Positions 55,977 through 64,000 of a stretch of DNA of 64,000 nucleotides are shown here, piece after piece. A program made the translations under genes and the position numbers. The notes beneath the pieces are model-generated. The model was not told the DNA's origin, did no database searches, and saw nothing but the letters and a program-made list of their open reading frames with translations. This stretch comes from Bacillota bacterium. Its GTDB lineage: Bacteria > Bacillota > Clostridia > Peptostreptococcales > Anaerovoracaceae. Numbering within the stretch: position 1 is the stretch's first letter; each line of letters starts with the position of its first letter. The DNA lies in assembly GCA_029008005.1 (NCBI GenBank), contig JAQXIX010000014.1, forward strand, positions 1-64,000, given 5' to 3'.

Positions 55977-56005
55977 ATTATACCTTCTTTTCCCAACCAA
56001 CACAA
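55977..56005 (-). promoter_or_regulatory. Predicted promoter of the BvgS-like kinase gene, very short leader
   Basis: On the minus strand TTGTGT and a perfect TATAAT are separated by 17 bases. Only 8 bases (AAGATGTT) lie between the -10 and the ATG at 55968, so the transcript would have a leader of 0-2 bases. Confidence 0.5.
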
Positions 56006-56077
56006 AAATTAATTTTATTAGTTTTAATGGTACCCTTTTGATTACCCTTTTTTGTAATATTACCCCCCATTGGCTAA

Positions 56078-56106
56078 TTCAAAAAACCTCTGACAAATTG
56101 TATAAT
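56078..56106 (+). promoter_or_regulatory. Predicted sigma-A promoter of the 56147 gene
   Basis: TTCAAA and a perfect TATAAT are separated by 17 bases. The leader to the ATG at 56147 is about 34 bases and contains AAAGGAG. Confidence 0.6.
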
Positions 56107-56146
56107 GAACACAGGTTTATTGTTAAGGAACAAAGGAGACCGGACT

Positions 56147-56869
56147 ATGGGAATATTTAAAACGACACACAAAGTGACAGACGATGAAAGAAATTTTCAG
56201 AAGGAGAATCTCAAGAGACTGGAAAGCGAATTTGACATGACCAAGGCCATGGGAGTAAAAAAATTCCGGGATGCAATGCAGTTCATCTATGACAAAGACC
56301 GAAGATGTTTCGTTGTTGTCGAGGGGCCTGAAGAGACTTTCAAGTTAAAGAACCCGTATATCATTGATTTCGATCAGGTGAAAGATGCCTATGTGGAAGT
56401 TGAAGAATTCTGGACAGAAAAAATGGGAAAATTCGAAATCAAGGCACCAATGCAGAACAGCCTGAAGATGGGAGATTTTGATAAAGTGTTCTGGAGATAC
56501 AATATCATCATGCACTTCGAAACAACTCATCCATATGCGAAGCACATAGAGTATCAGATGAACTACAACACAATAATAACAAGAGTCTCAGGACTGAGAC
56601 TTATATCCAAGAGAGGTCTGGAACTTAACGGGGAATACCGAGGCGAAGAAATCAAAAAGCAGTCCGAGAGAATTGCAGAGTTTGCAGAACAGCAGCAGGA
56701 AGCAGTAGGCAAAGAAAAGATGCTGGACATCGTAACAGGTAACCGTCCCGACAGCATACTGGATAAAATGACCGTGGACTATTTCGAGCAAAAGTTCGTT
56801 GACAGAATGAACAACATCTCAAAGCATCTTGACAGAGCATACCGCATCTGCAAAGTTCTGGGAAAATAA
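56147..56869 (+). CDS. Conserved-looking cytoplasmic protein of unknown function
   Basis: A 240-residue protein. The track start (56105) is replaced by the ATG at 56147, which follows AAAGGAG at 8 bases and a clear promoter. It has no signal peptide, membrane segment or enzyme motif. The central part (NPYIIDFDQVKDAYVEVEE, then WRYNIIMHFETTHPY) resembles the region after the zinc ribbon in DUF4428-type proteins, but the cysteines are absent. A charged helical stretch (residues ~170-200) and a long C-terminal helix follow. It is one of very few plus-strand genes in the window and is transcribed alone, away from the kinase gene and toward azlD. Confidence 0.65.
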   Translation: MGIFKTTHKVTDDERNFQKENLKRLESEFDMTKAMGVKKFRDAMQFIYDKDRRCFVVVEGPEETFKLKNPYIIDFDQVKDAYVEVEEFWTEKMGKFEIKAPMQNSLKMGDFDKVFWRYNIIMHFETTHPYAKHIEYQMNYNTIITRVSGLRLISKRGLELNGEYRGEEIKKQSERIAEFAEQQQEAVGKEKMLDIVTGNRPDSILDKMTVDYFEQKFVDRMNNISKHLDRAYRICKVLGK

Positions 56870-56964
56870 GAATACGAACATGAATACAGCCATGTGAATA
56901 GATGACGGCCAAGCCATCAAATAAGAGCGGAATAGCCGTCAGGTTTCATCTCGAATCCCGGCGG

Positions 56965-57288
56965 CTAAAGATTTTGCACTATTATCATGTATAAAATCGT
57001 GCTGGTTCCGATACTGAGCAGTGTGTTTCGTTTCCAGCCGTGAAGTATCATCGCAACTGCCACGCATATCAGTTCCGGAATTCCGTGGGTTCCTTCAAAT
57101 ATGCTGATGTTTCTCAGACAGAATACGAGAAGCATGCTCATTATTGCCGGCGGCAGAACTTTCCCCAGGTATGTAATCCATTTCGGCGTTCGCTCACCAT
57201 GGTCAAACAGTATAAACGGCATTGCTCTGAGCAGCAGGGTTACAACTGCCATTACTGCAGTCAGCATTATTATGTATTTATCTATCAT
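56965..57288 (-). CDS. azlD: Branched-chain amino-acid exporter subunit AzlD
   Basis: A 107-residue membrane protein with about four helices, the small partner of AzlC. Family marks are LLRAMPFILFDHGERTPKWITYLGKVLPPAIM in the first half and the HGWKRNTLLSIGTST segment near the end. Together with AzlC it exports branched-chain amino acids or analogues, giving 4-azaleucine resistance in Bacillus. It overlaps azlC by 11 bases. The 95 bases between its stop and the converging 56147 gene hold only a weak 7-base inverted repeat (TGACGGC / GCCGTCA at 56903-56941). Confidence 0.9.
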   Translation of the reverse strand: MIDKYIIMLTAVMAVVTLLLRAMPFILFDHGERTPKWITYLGKVLPPAIMSMLLVFCLRNISIFEGTHGIPELICVAVAMILHGWKRNTLLSIGTSTILYMIIVQNL

Positions 57289-57973
57289 CGATTTCCTCCC
57301 TGCTTAAAAAGTCTTTCATACAAAGCAGCACGACCGACATAGCGATCAGCGTCGGTATGAGGAAATTGTCAGCTCCGAAAATAATAAGCGCCGCAATAGT
57401 TATAGCAAAACCCATTAACGCCGGTAAATGTTTTTTATCGGATTTCCACTGTTCAACAACAAGAACTGCGAACAGTGCAGTCATTACAAAATCAATACCG
57501 GTTGTATCGAATGGTATCAGGCTTCCTGCCACGGCTCCGATTACAGAACCGCATATCCAGTAGCAGTGATGCATTACCGTTATAGCAAAATAAAATGTTT
57601 TATCGCTCATGTTTTCCGGCGTTTTGTAACCGGTTAAAAGCGCATAGGTTTCATCAGTCAGTCCGAAAACCAGATAAAACTTCCTGATTCCCATTCCCTT
57701 ATATTTTTCTATCATAGACAGACCGTAAAACAGATGCCTGAAGTTAATAAGAAATGTGAGCAGTGCTACCTGGACAAGTGTCGCACCTGCAGCCAGAAGC
57801 TCTACTGCCAGAAACTGCGCCGATCCGGCATATATAAACAGACTCATAATAAATGCCCATCCAGGTCCGTATCCTATTGATTGCAAAAGCAGGCCAAAGC
57901 CGATTCCCAAAGACAGATACCCTGCCAGAACCGGTATCGTCTTAGGGAAGACTTGTTTAATAATTTGTCTCAT
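57278..57973 (-). CDS. azlC: Branched-chain amino-acid exporter subunit AzlC
   Basis: A 231-residue membrane protein with about five to eight predicted helices. The AzlC signature is clear: an early GYLSLGIGFGLLLQ, SLFIYAGSAQFLAVELLAAG near 45-65, and LTFLINFRHLFYGLSM near 75-90, followed by a tail giving FLIPTLIAMSVV. It forms the exporter with AzlD, coupled by an 11-base overlap. GGGAG lies 10 bases before the ATG, and a promoter sits at 58008-58036 within a tandem repeat that could be an operator. Confidence 0.92.
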   Translation of the reverse strand: MRQIIKQVFPKTIPVLAGYLSLGIGFGLLLQSIGYGPGWAFIMSLFIYAGSAQFLAVELLAAGATLVQVALLTFLINFRHLFYGLSMIEKYKGMGIRKFYLVFGLTDETYALLTGYKTPENMSDKTFYFAITVMHHCYWICGSVIGAVAGSLIPFDTTGIDFVMTALFAVLVVEQWKSDKKHLPALMGFAITIAALIIFGADNFLIPTLIAMSVVLLCMKDFLSREEIDDR

Positions 57974-58007
57974 TAATTAGTTACTCCCGTAAATTTATAA
58001 CCTATTT

Positions 58008-58036
58008 ATTATAAACCTATTTGTGACATTTGTGGA
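58008..58036 (-). promoter_or_regulatory. Predicted azlC promoter with overlapping tandem repeat
   Basis: On the minus strand TCCACA and a perfect TATAAT are separated by 17 bases. The -10 lies in a near-tandem repeat, AAATAGGTTTATAAT then AAATAGGTTATAAAT, spaced 16 bases, which could be a regulator binding site. Confidence 0.5.
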
Positions 58037-58068
58037 AAAAAATTTGGTTTCACTTTATTCCCATCTCG

Positions 58069-58238
58069 GTTTCACCGTGCCAAGCGCTGTAACCGTTGAT
58101 TATTCGTTGCCTGCGGTGAAAGTAGCAGGCTGTATCGATACTTTTAGATTCAGCCGAAATACTTTGTCCCGTTTCAGGCTCTGACTTTCACCGCAGGACA
58201 TCTGTTTTCAATGCTTTCCGGAATCGTTACGGTGAAAC
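58069..58238. repeat. Symmetric nested inverted repeat of unknown function
   Basis: In the 327-base space between azlC and the giant gene, outer arms GTTTCACCGT (58069) / ACGGTGAAAC (58229) and inner arms CCTGCGGTGAAAGT (58110) / ACTTTCACCGCAGG (58184) are perfect and exactly symmetric, with 31 bases between arms on each side. All four share the core TTTCACCG in alternating orientation. Further partial pairing is visible inside. No ORF. It could be a miniature element, a large RNA hairpin or an array of protein sites. Confidence 0.72.
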
Positions 58239-58263
58239 ACAATAAAAGCGGGACTGTAAAAAA

Positions 58264-58293
58264 GCTGCTGCACTAATTACTTAGCGCAGCAGC
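58264..58293 (-). terminator. Rho-independent terminator of the giant repeat protein gene
   Basis: The 8-base stem GCTGCTGC / GCAGCAGC with a 14-base loop is followed on the minus strand by TTTTTT. It begins 8 bases past the stop at 58301. Confidence 0.88.
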
Positions 58294-58300
58294 CCCTTAA

Positions 58301-61300
58301 TTATTTATTTCTTCTGCTTGCGTATACCGTCGTCGCTGCACCGGTCAGTGCCAGTATTGCGGCAATCAGCCAAATCATTACATTGAAATCGTCTCCTGTA
58401 CGAGTTCCGTTTCCGTTACCGGACGTCTCTCCGGCATTGCCGGAATTGCTGTTCTTGTCCGAATTACCGGAGCCTCCGGGTTTGTCTCCGGAATTTCCTC
58501 CCGGACTATCCGGGTTATCATTATTCGATTCTTTTTCATATACATTGAATCTGACAGTTCTCAATTCTTTGTAATAATTTCGCGTATCTTCCGGTGTATA
58601 AACTGCGTATCCGCCTACTCTGCCCACATTGAGTTCTTCATCCGGATTAATCCATGCCCAGCCCGAAGGAAGCTTCTGATCTCCAAGCTTGAGACCATCC
58701 TTCATTTCCATGTCCGGCACCTTCGGAGTTTCAACATCGCAGCGTGCCTTTCTGATCGTGAATGTTACTGCCTTTGCAGCGCTGTTGTAGTAATCATCCT
58801 CATCTACATAAGCACTTGCTATGTAGTTTCCCGAATCCTTCGGTGCAGATGACAGTTCTTTCATTCCCGGGGTTTCAGCCATTCTGTATAATGCAAAGGC
58901 CGGAATATTCGGATCGCTGCTGCTGTCTTCTTCTGTCAGTTCAAAATATCTGATTTTAACTTTCTGACATGGTTCAAGCTTTTCTGCCGGAAGCTCCGCA
59001 ACAGGAACTGCCGAAAGTTCCGAAGGCTCTATTGCCTCGCCGTCGTAAACCTTTGATTTTATTTCCACGGTAACAAACACATCCGCTTTTTTGACTGTGA
59101 GTTTTCCCGGTTTTACTGTCGATGTCCCGTCATTGCTGCTGAAAGCATAATTTGAATTGCTGCTCTTCGTCTCAACAACAATCGCATCCTCGTGTTCACC
59201 CGGTTTGTAAGATTCATATGACTTTTTGGTTCCCACGGACATGATTACATCTTCAGGTTTGTCCCATGGCATAAGTCCCTGTTTACCGTCTTCGTCGCCA
59301 AAGCTGTATGTGTAGTCAGGTTCCGTCCCGTATGTTCCAGTCTTGTCGTCGGCGGTAATCCGGAGGATTGCCGGAGTAATCTTCACCTTTCCCGGCTTCA
59401 GGTCAAGCTTATAATTTCTCGATATAAACGGATTGCCTTTCTTGACAATTTCTATCGTCGCATCGCCGGCGGGTACAGTCTCGTTGAGAGGCGCCGCCTC
59501 CAGAGTTCCATTGGCGAAATTGCCTGCATCATCACTAAGCTTAAATCCCTCATATTCCAGACCATACTTAACATTGCTGTCTGCAGAACCGTAAGCTATT
59601 TCATCAACTCTGTTACCGGCAGTATTTTCACCTCTGTACGCATAGGAAGTGACCTTAAGATCAGCTCTTGAAATCTTAATGACAGAATATGCTACAGCCT
59701 CTTCATAGGCATCGTTGCTGACTTTAACCTTAACAACGGCAACACCGGCATTCTTGTATGTTACGTGCCCTGTTTCGTCAACCTCTGCTGTTTCAACAAG
59801 CCTGTTATCCTCGCTCTCATCATAAATCAGGCTGTAAGATACTTTGTCTCCCGTGAGTTTCCCTGTTTCGCCGTAGTCTACGCTGATATCTCCACCGGCA
59901 GACCAGTCCTCTCCACCGTATGATGCCGAAATATTATTTACCCTTGCAGACGATCTCTCCGCCCTGTTCTTATAGAATTTTTTCGTCGGACTGTTTGTGC
60001 ATATGTAATTAGAGCTTTCGGTAAGCTTGGCACTTACTGTATATTCAGTGTCTCCCTGTACACCCTTAAAACCGAAATCTTCGGTACAAATACCGTCATC
60101 ACCGGCAGCATTCAGCTTCACATTCTCTCTTTCGTCTCCGTTAATAAATACAGATACACGTCCCGGCGAATCTCCGGCAATAACACCTGCGACCGCCACA
60201 TAGACCGTTGCATCACCGCCGTCTTCCCTGGCGGTCAGATCCATGACAATAGATCGTTTGTGGATTTTGAAAGACTTCTCTGCCGTTGCTCCCGTGAAAC
60301 CGCTTGTTTCTTCAATCGATGCCTGAACGATATACTCTCCCGCATTAACCGGCGCTCCGCTGAGTTCACTTCCCTTCACGCCATCGGAAGCCTCGAAATA
60401 TTTATATGTGATATTTCCGTAACTGTTTGATGAAACAGCAGGATTTTCAACTGCTTTACCGTCATATACTTTTGTCGGATCCTCGACAATATCGATAGTA
60501 CCCTTATCTTTTGTTACTCTGCCTTTATACGTTCCTTTTGCACTCCAGTACATTTCGGTTTCGTTTTCGGCATTTGCTGTAATGGCGTATTCCGTACGTT
60601 TCTCAGCATTAAGCACTACCTTGGCCCCCGGCATTGTCGGTACTGTTTCTTCTTCGACTATCTTAATATACGGATTACCGGCCAGAGTAAACTTTATCTT
60701 GGTTCCATCAGAAAGTCCCGCATCGCTCTTTACCGATACCGCAAAATCATCTCCCACTGCCGGTTCCGTTTCAGGACCTTCGAGAGTCAGCTTGCCGTCC
60801 ATCTTAATCCATGCGTTGCTGTCATCAGTGGTTTTGCCGTAGTAATGGCGTGATTCGCCGTTGTATGTATAATCTGCAGTTGATCCGCTGCTGCTGTCAG
60901 TTGTCGGAAGATACAGGTAGATTCTGCCGTTATCTGCGGAGAAAATATCTGTGGTGCCGTAATCTCCAAGGGACACCTTAAAGTCTTTTGGTTTGAAATA
61001 GTTTTCGCCCGTCTGCAGCTTTGTCTGATACACTTGCGTTCCGTCAGTTCGCTCCGCCTTAGTCGTATGGCACGAAACAGAGCCGCCATCGATTTTGATA
61101 TCAAACTCATCACTGAGATCGCCAATCAGTGTTCCTCCCAATATCTTCGCATCTCCGTCCTTCAGAATCGGTTTCGGGTCGTATCCTCCGCCGTATCCCA
61201 TATCGTTTCCTGCATGGTCGCTGCTCAGAGGAGTGCCTGAATGAGCTACGATAAAGCCGCCGGTTACAACAAGCTCCTCGAGACGGCCGCCTCTTCCGCC

Positions 61301-64000
61301 GCCTCCGATTCCGGCTCCGCAGCCTGCATAGTCGCCTTTATCCTCATCTCCGCCGTGAGCGTATACGTATCCTCCGTTAATCCGGATGGAGTCCGCACCG
61401 TGGCCCGCTGTGCCAAAAGGAATATCATCGTAAACTTCTCCGTGCTCTCCGCCGCCGCCAAGTCCGGCTCCGCCTTTTCCTCCCACAGCATTGACGTAGT
61501 ATTTCCAGGAATCTGTCTTGCTGTCGTAGGTCGTTTCGTCCAGATCAATCAGGATAGTATCGGCACCGCCGCCGTATCCTCCACCGATTCCGGCACCTCC
61601 GTCGCCGCCTTTCGCATCAACCTTTGATCTACCTATTATATTGATGTCACAAGCTTCACCACCGGATCCGCCTGAACCGTTGGAACCTGCTCCTATACCT
61701 GCAGCCTTCTCGCCGCCTGTGGCCTTAACGGTGGAGTCATCTATCTCTAATGATGAGAATACACCAAATTGAGCACCGCAGCCTGTACCGATTCCTGCCG
61801 ACCTTGTTCCTCCTGTGGCAGTTACATCAGACGAGCTGATCACTATAGACAGACAGGTAGTATCCCACCAGAATGTTGCCATTGTGTCAATTCCGCCGCA
61901 TCCTATTCCAGCCGAATATCCAGTACCCACAGCTTCCACTTCTGATTTCTTTATCATGATGACGCCTGAACTTTCAGCGTAACCACCGCCTATTCCGGCT
62001 CCTCCCTGTTTGCCGTGTCTCGGGTCTCCCGCTTTTGCCTTTACCTTGGAATTAACAATGGTTACATCATCGACACTTGTGCCCCAGCCGCCGCCGATTC
62101 CTGCGCCGCCATCATTGCCGAAAGCAGTAATTTCACTTCCCTCTATATTAACGTCGCCGCAGCTTCCACCTGTCCATCTGACAGCATCTCCTTTGCTGTC
62201 AGACTCATATCCGCCGCTTCCGATTCCGGCTCCTGATGCAGAGTATGCATAAATTTTTGAATCTCTGATATTTATTTCTGTTACGACTGTATTCTGACCG
62301 GAACCTATCGCAGCCTTTATCTGTTTAGATGTATTGGAAGCATGAATATCCGAGTCCTCGATTGTAATGCCGTCAACCTTAACCTCGTTAATAAGCTCAC
62401 CGCTGTAGGAAGCTCCGATTGTACCGCCAACGAAATCAGTTTTCTTTATTGTTATGCTTCCCACATCAGCGCACCAGCCTGCACCGATCGAAGAGCCATG
62501 CCTTTCTGTACCCTGTTTGTCCTCTATGTCGCAGTTTTCAATCAGGATATCTCCCATAGCTCCGGTGTTATGGCCGTTGCCTATACCGGAACTGTGAAAC
62601 TGCGGATCAAGAACTTTAGTTTTATTCTCAAGAGTAATTTTCGCATTGGCAAGAGTGATGTCCTCCCCGCAGGAGTCTGCTCCACCTATAACAGCAGTTG
62701 AGAAGGTTTCCTCAGAAATTGCTTTTATTACAAGCTCTCTTCCTCCTTCATTGCCTTTGATTGTAATGTTGCCGCCGTCTTCGCCTTCTCCGGCACCAAT
62801 CCCGGCTCCCTCATTTTTTCCGACAGCTTCGATGTTTCCTTTTCCGTAAATATTAATATTCTTCACGGATGTGTTGCCGCCGCCGATTCCGGCTCCCTGG
62901 TATCCTCCTACAGCTTTAATGCTGCCGCCGTCAAGGGTAATCTTGATTGTATCGATATTGTGGCTTTCAACTTCTCCTGTCGCGCTGCCGATTCCTGCAC
63001 CCCATTTACCACCATAAGCAGTAATCTCAAGATGGCTGTTCTCCTTTATTTCAAGGCTGCCGACTTCGCCGCCGTCTCCGCCGCCGATTCCGGCACCGCC
63101 TTCGCCGTTGCTCTCGTCTTTACCGCCACCGCCGTAGGCTGTAATCTTGCCACCTGCAATATAGATATCTCCAACATCTCCTCCGTCTCCGCTGCCTTTA
63201 GCATTACCGCCGCCGATTCCGGCTGCGTTCTTTCCTCCGGTAGCATTGACAGTTCCGCCCTCAATCGTAATCTTTGAGACATATCCCTCGAGACCTCCAC
63301 CGATTCCGGCTCCTTCCTCGCCGCCGGCAGCAGTTACAGTTCCCCCGGAAATTCTGATTGTACCGTTAAGATCTCCGCCGTCACTTCCTCCGATTCCGGC
63401 TGCGCCGCTTCCACCGGTTGCTTTAATGTTACCACCGGAAATTGTAATGTTGTTACCGTTGCCGCCGTCTCCTGAGCCTACTGAATCTCCGCATCCGATT
63501 CCGGCTGCGCCGCTTCCACCGGTTGCTTTAATGTTACCACCGGAAATTGTAATGTCTCCGGCAACCTCGTCACAGCCGCCTCCAATGCCTGCAGCCTTAA
63601 CTGCACCGTAAGCCTCTATCGTCAGATTGTCATTTATTGTAAGGCTTCCCATGTCACAATCGGCATTGCTTCCGATTGCAGCGGCTCCTTCCTCAGAACC
63701 GCCGTAGTTACCACCTCCGTACACAATGAGCTTATCGTCGGAATCGCCTTTGATTGTCAGACTCGCACCCTTCTCAATATTAATTCCGGCATATCCCCAG
63801 TTAGCACCGATTCCGGTATTGTTTCCACCATAAAGACTGCAGTTTCCGTCAACTATTAAAGTCACGCTGCAGCCTTTTTTTATGCTTATAGGAGCTGCTT
63901 CAACACTTTTACCGTCGTCCGCCTCGTCGCAAAGATCTATTTCCAGATTCTTAATCGTTATTGTCGGATTTCCCTTCTCAACAGTAATATGATTTTTCGC
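58301..64000 (-). CDS. Giant cell-wall protein: glycine-rich beta-helix repeats, MBG domains, TGD anchor (N-terminus outside window)
   Basis: The track start at 63865 is an internal GTG: the same frame stays open to base 64000 (reading ITVEKGNPTITIKNLEID), so the gene runs off the edge with 1899 visible residues. The outer ~950 residues are units of 20-35 residues built on ITISGGNIKATGG and AGIGGG, typical of right-handed beta-helices in carbohydrate-binding or adhesin proteins. The next ~850 contain MBG-like and Ig-like domains (KVYDGKAVENP, SGAPVNAGEYIVQASI, VYDGEAIEPSEL). A Gly/Asn/Ser-rich spacer leads to TRTGDD, a hydrophobic helix and ASRRNK, a TGD-type sortase-like wall anchor without a clear LPxTG. 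It is probably an adhesin or wall-bound matrix protein. A terminator follows. Confidence 0.85.
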   Translation of the reverse strand, partial: AKNHITVEKGNPTITIKNLEIDLCDEADDGKSVEAAPISIKKGCSVTLIVDGNCSLYGGNNTGIGANWGYAGINIEKGASLTIKGDSDDKLIVYGGGNYGGSEEGAAAIGSNADCDMGSLTINDNLTIEAYGAVKAAGIGGGCDEVAGDITISGGNIKATGGSGAAGIGCGDSVGSGDGGNGNNITISGGNIKATGGSGAAGIGGSDGGDLNGTIRISGGTVTAAGGEEGAGIGGGLEGYVSKITIEGGTVNATGGKNAAGIGGGNAKGSGDGGDVGDIYIAGGKITAYGGGGKDESNGEGGAGIGGGDGGEVGSLEIKENSHLEITAYGGKWGAGIGSATGEVESHNIDTIKITLDGGSIKAVGGYQGAGIGGGNTSVKNINIYGKGNIEAVGKNEGAGIGAGEGEDGGNITIKGNEGGRELVIKAISEETFSTAVIGGADSCGEDITLANAKITLENKTKVLDPQFHSSGIGNGHNTGAMGDILIENCDIEDKQGTERHGSSIGAGWCADVGSITIKKTDFVGGTIGASYSGELINEVKVDGITIEDSDIHASNTSKQIKAAIGSGQNTVVTEINIRDSKIYAYSASGAGIGSGGYESDSKGDAVRWTGGSCGDVNIEGSEITAFGNDGGAGIGGGWGTSVDDVTIVNSKVKAKAGDPRHGKQGGAGIGGGYAESSGVIMIKKSEVEAVGTGYSAGIGCGGIDTMATFWWDTTCLSIVISSSDVTATGGTRSAGIGTGCGAQFGVFSSLEIDDSTVKATGGEKAAGIGAGSNGSGGSGGEACDINIIGRSKVDAKGGDGGAGIGGGYGGGADTILIDLDETTYDSKTDSWKYYVNAVGGKGGAGLGGGGEHGEVYDDIPFGTAGHGADSIRINGGYVYAHGGDEDKGDYAGCGAGIGGGGRGGRLEELVVTGGFIVAHSGTPLSSDHAGNDMGYGGGYDPKPILKDGDAKILGGTLIGDLSDEFDIKIDGGSVSCHTTKAERTDGTQVYQTKLQTGENYFKPKDFKVSLGDYGTTDIFSADNGRIYLYLPTTDSSSGSTADYTYNGESRHYYGKTTDDSNAWIKMDGKLTLEGPETEPAVGDDFAVSVKSDAGLSDGTKIKFTLAGNPYIKIVEEETVPTMPGAKVVLNAEKRTEYAITANAENETEMYWSAKGTYKGRVTKDKGTIDIVEDPTKVYDGKAVENPAVSSNSYGNITYKYFEASDGVKGSELSGAPVNAGEYIVQASIEETSGFTGATAEKSFKIHKRSIVMDLTAREDGGDATVYVAVAGVIAGDSPGRVSVFINGDERENVKLNAAGDDGICTEDFGFKGVQGDTEYTVSAKLTESSNYICTNSPTKKFYKNRAERSSARVNNISASYGGEDWSAGGDISVDYGETGKLTGDKVSYSLIYDESEDNRLVETAEVDETGHVTYKNAGVAVVKVKVSNDAYEEAVAYSVIKISRADLKVTSYAYRGENTAGNRVDEIAYGSADSNVKYGLEYEGFKLSDDAGNFANGTLEAAPLNETVPAGDATIEIVKKGNPFISRNYKLDLKPGKVKITPAILRITADDKTGTYGTEPDYTYSFGDEDGKQGLMPWDKPEDVIMSVGTKKSYESYKPGEHEDAIVVETKSSNSNYAFSSNDGTSTVKPGKLTVKKADVFVTVEIKSKVYDGEAIEPSELSAVPVAELPAEKLEPCQKVKIRYFELTEEDSSSDPNIPAFALYRMAETPGMKELSSAPKDSGNYIASAYVDEDDYYNSAAKAVTFTIRKARCDVETPKVPDMEMKDGLKLGDQKLPSGWAWINPDEELNVGRVGGYAVYTPEDTRNYYKELRTVRFNVYEKESNNDNPDSPGGNSGDKPGGSGNSDKNSNSGNAGETSGNGNGTRTGDDFNVMIWLIAAILALTGAATTVYASRRNK
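63389..63555. repeat. 62-base perfect direct repeat within the giant repeat gene
   Basis: Bases 63389-63450 and 63494-63555 are identical over 62 bases, spaced 105 bases (35 codons) apart. They encode the unit NITISGGNIKATGGSGAAGIG. The identity at DNA level points to recent duplication or conversion, and the frame-keeping period allows repeat number to change without breaking the gene. Confidence 0.85.

Noticed and set aside
56903-56941. Terminator between the 56147 gene and azlD
   Set aside because: The 7-base TGACGGC/GCCGTCA stem has a 25-base loop and no T run; too weak to call.
62000-63860. Dense short repeats (CCGATTCCGGC and similar) that could look like a CRISPR-like or satellite array
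   Set aside because: They lie in one long open reading frame and encode the AGIGGG glycine repeats; spacers are not uniform and the period follows codons.

Overview
The window looks like the chromosome of a Gram-positive anaerobe of the class Clostridia. The evidence is amino-acid fermentation genes (a class III aminotransferase with a PAS/Fis-type regulator, and the beta subunit of a Na+-pumping decarboxylase), a glyA-cyclodeaminase folate pair, clostridial-style sensor kinases, a TGD-type C-terminal wall anchor and strong AGGAGG ribosome sites. Placement near Anaerovoracaceae (Family XIII) is my inference from the overall gene style, not a database result. Nearly every gene is on the minus strand; the plus-strand exceptions are glyA-fchA at the left edge, one gene remnant near 18.2 kb and one gene of unknown function at 56.1 kb.

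Layout. 0-18 kb is housekeeping: the end of glyA plus a cyclodeaminase; a YprB-like nuclease, proC and a NUDIX operon; gabT with a PAS-HTH regulator; an RNA-type metallo-beta-lactamase with pyrimidine-nucleoside phosphorylase; a lone decarboxylase beta subunit; and tex, prfB, secA and a CNNM/CBS transporter. At 18.1 kb lies a decayed ECF-transporter S-component gene. 18.4-20.4 kb holds an EamA exporter and a PLP-dependent D-cysteine desulfhydrase/ACC deaminase-like enzyme.

20.4-48.8 kb is the most interesting part: a tightly packed, single-direction cluster of about 28 kb with a good sigma-A promoter in front. In transcription order it encodes a PilZ (c-di-GMP receptor) protein, a membrane-anchored TasA/camelysin-like protein, the probable major TasA-like subunit followed by a strong hairpin, a secreted protein of about 3500 residues, seven small exported proteins with SipW-type N-termini (four clearly paralogous), a SipW-like signal peptidase, a membrane-anchored McrB-like AAA+ ATPase, a DUF2357/McrC-like protein whose nuclease part is replaced by a coiled coil, a second SipW-like peptidase, a lipoprotein fusing a solute-binding domain to a 5'-nucleotidase C-terminal domain, and a hybrid histidine kinase. 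I read this as a surface-fibre or biofilm-matrix assembly system built on SipW/TasA parts, with an unexpected McrBC-derived ATPase module and input from c-di-GMP and an extracellular ligand.

48.9-56 kb is a signalling group: a BvgS-like hybrid kinase, a soluble PAS hybrid kinase, a macro-domain/HTH protein and a small vWA protein whose ribosome site lies inside an inverted repeat. 56.1-58 kb carries a protein of unknown function and the azlCD branched-chain amino-acid exporter. 58.0-58.3 kb contains a symmetric nested inverted repeat and a terminator. 58.3 kb to the right edge is a second giant surface protein, with glycine-rich beta-helix repeats, MBG-like domains and a TGD wall anchor; its N-terminus lies outside the window.

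No tRNA, rRNA, CRISPR array or intact insertion sequence was seen. All functions are inferred by reading the sequence; no search was run.
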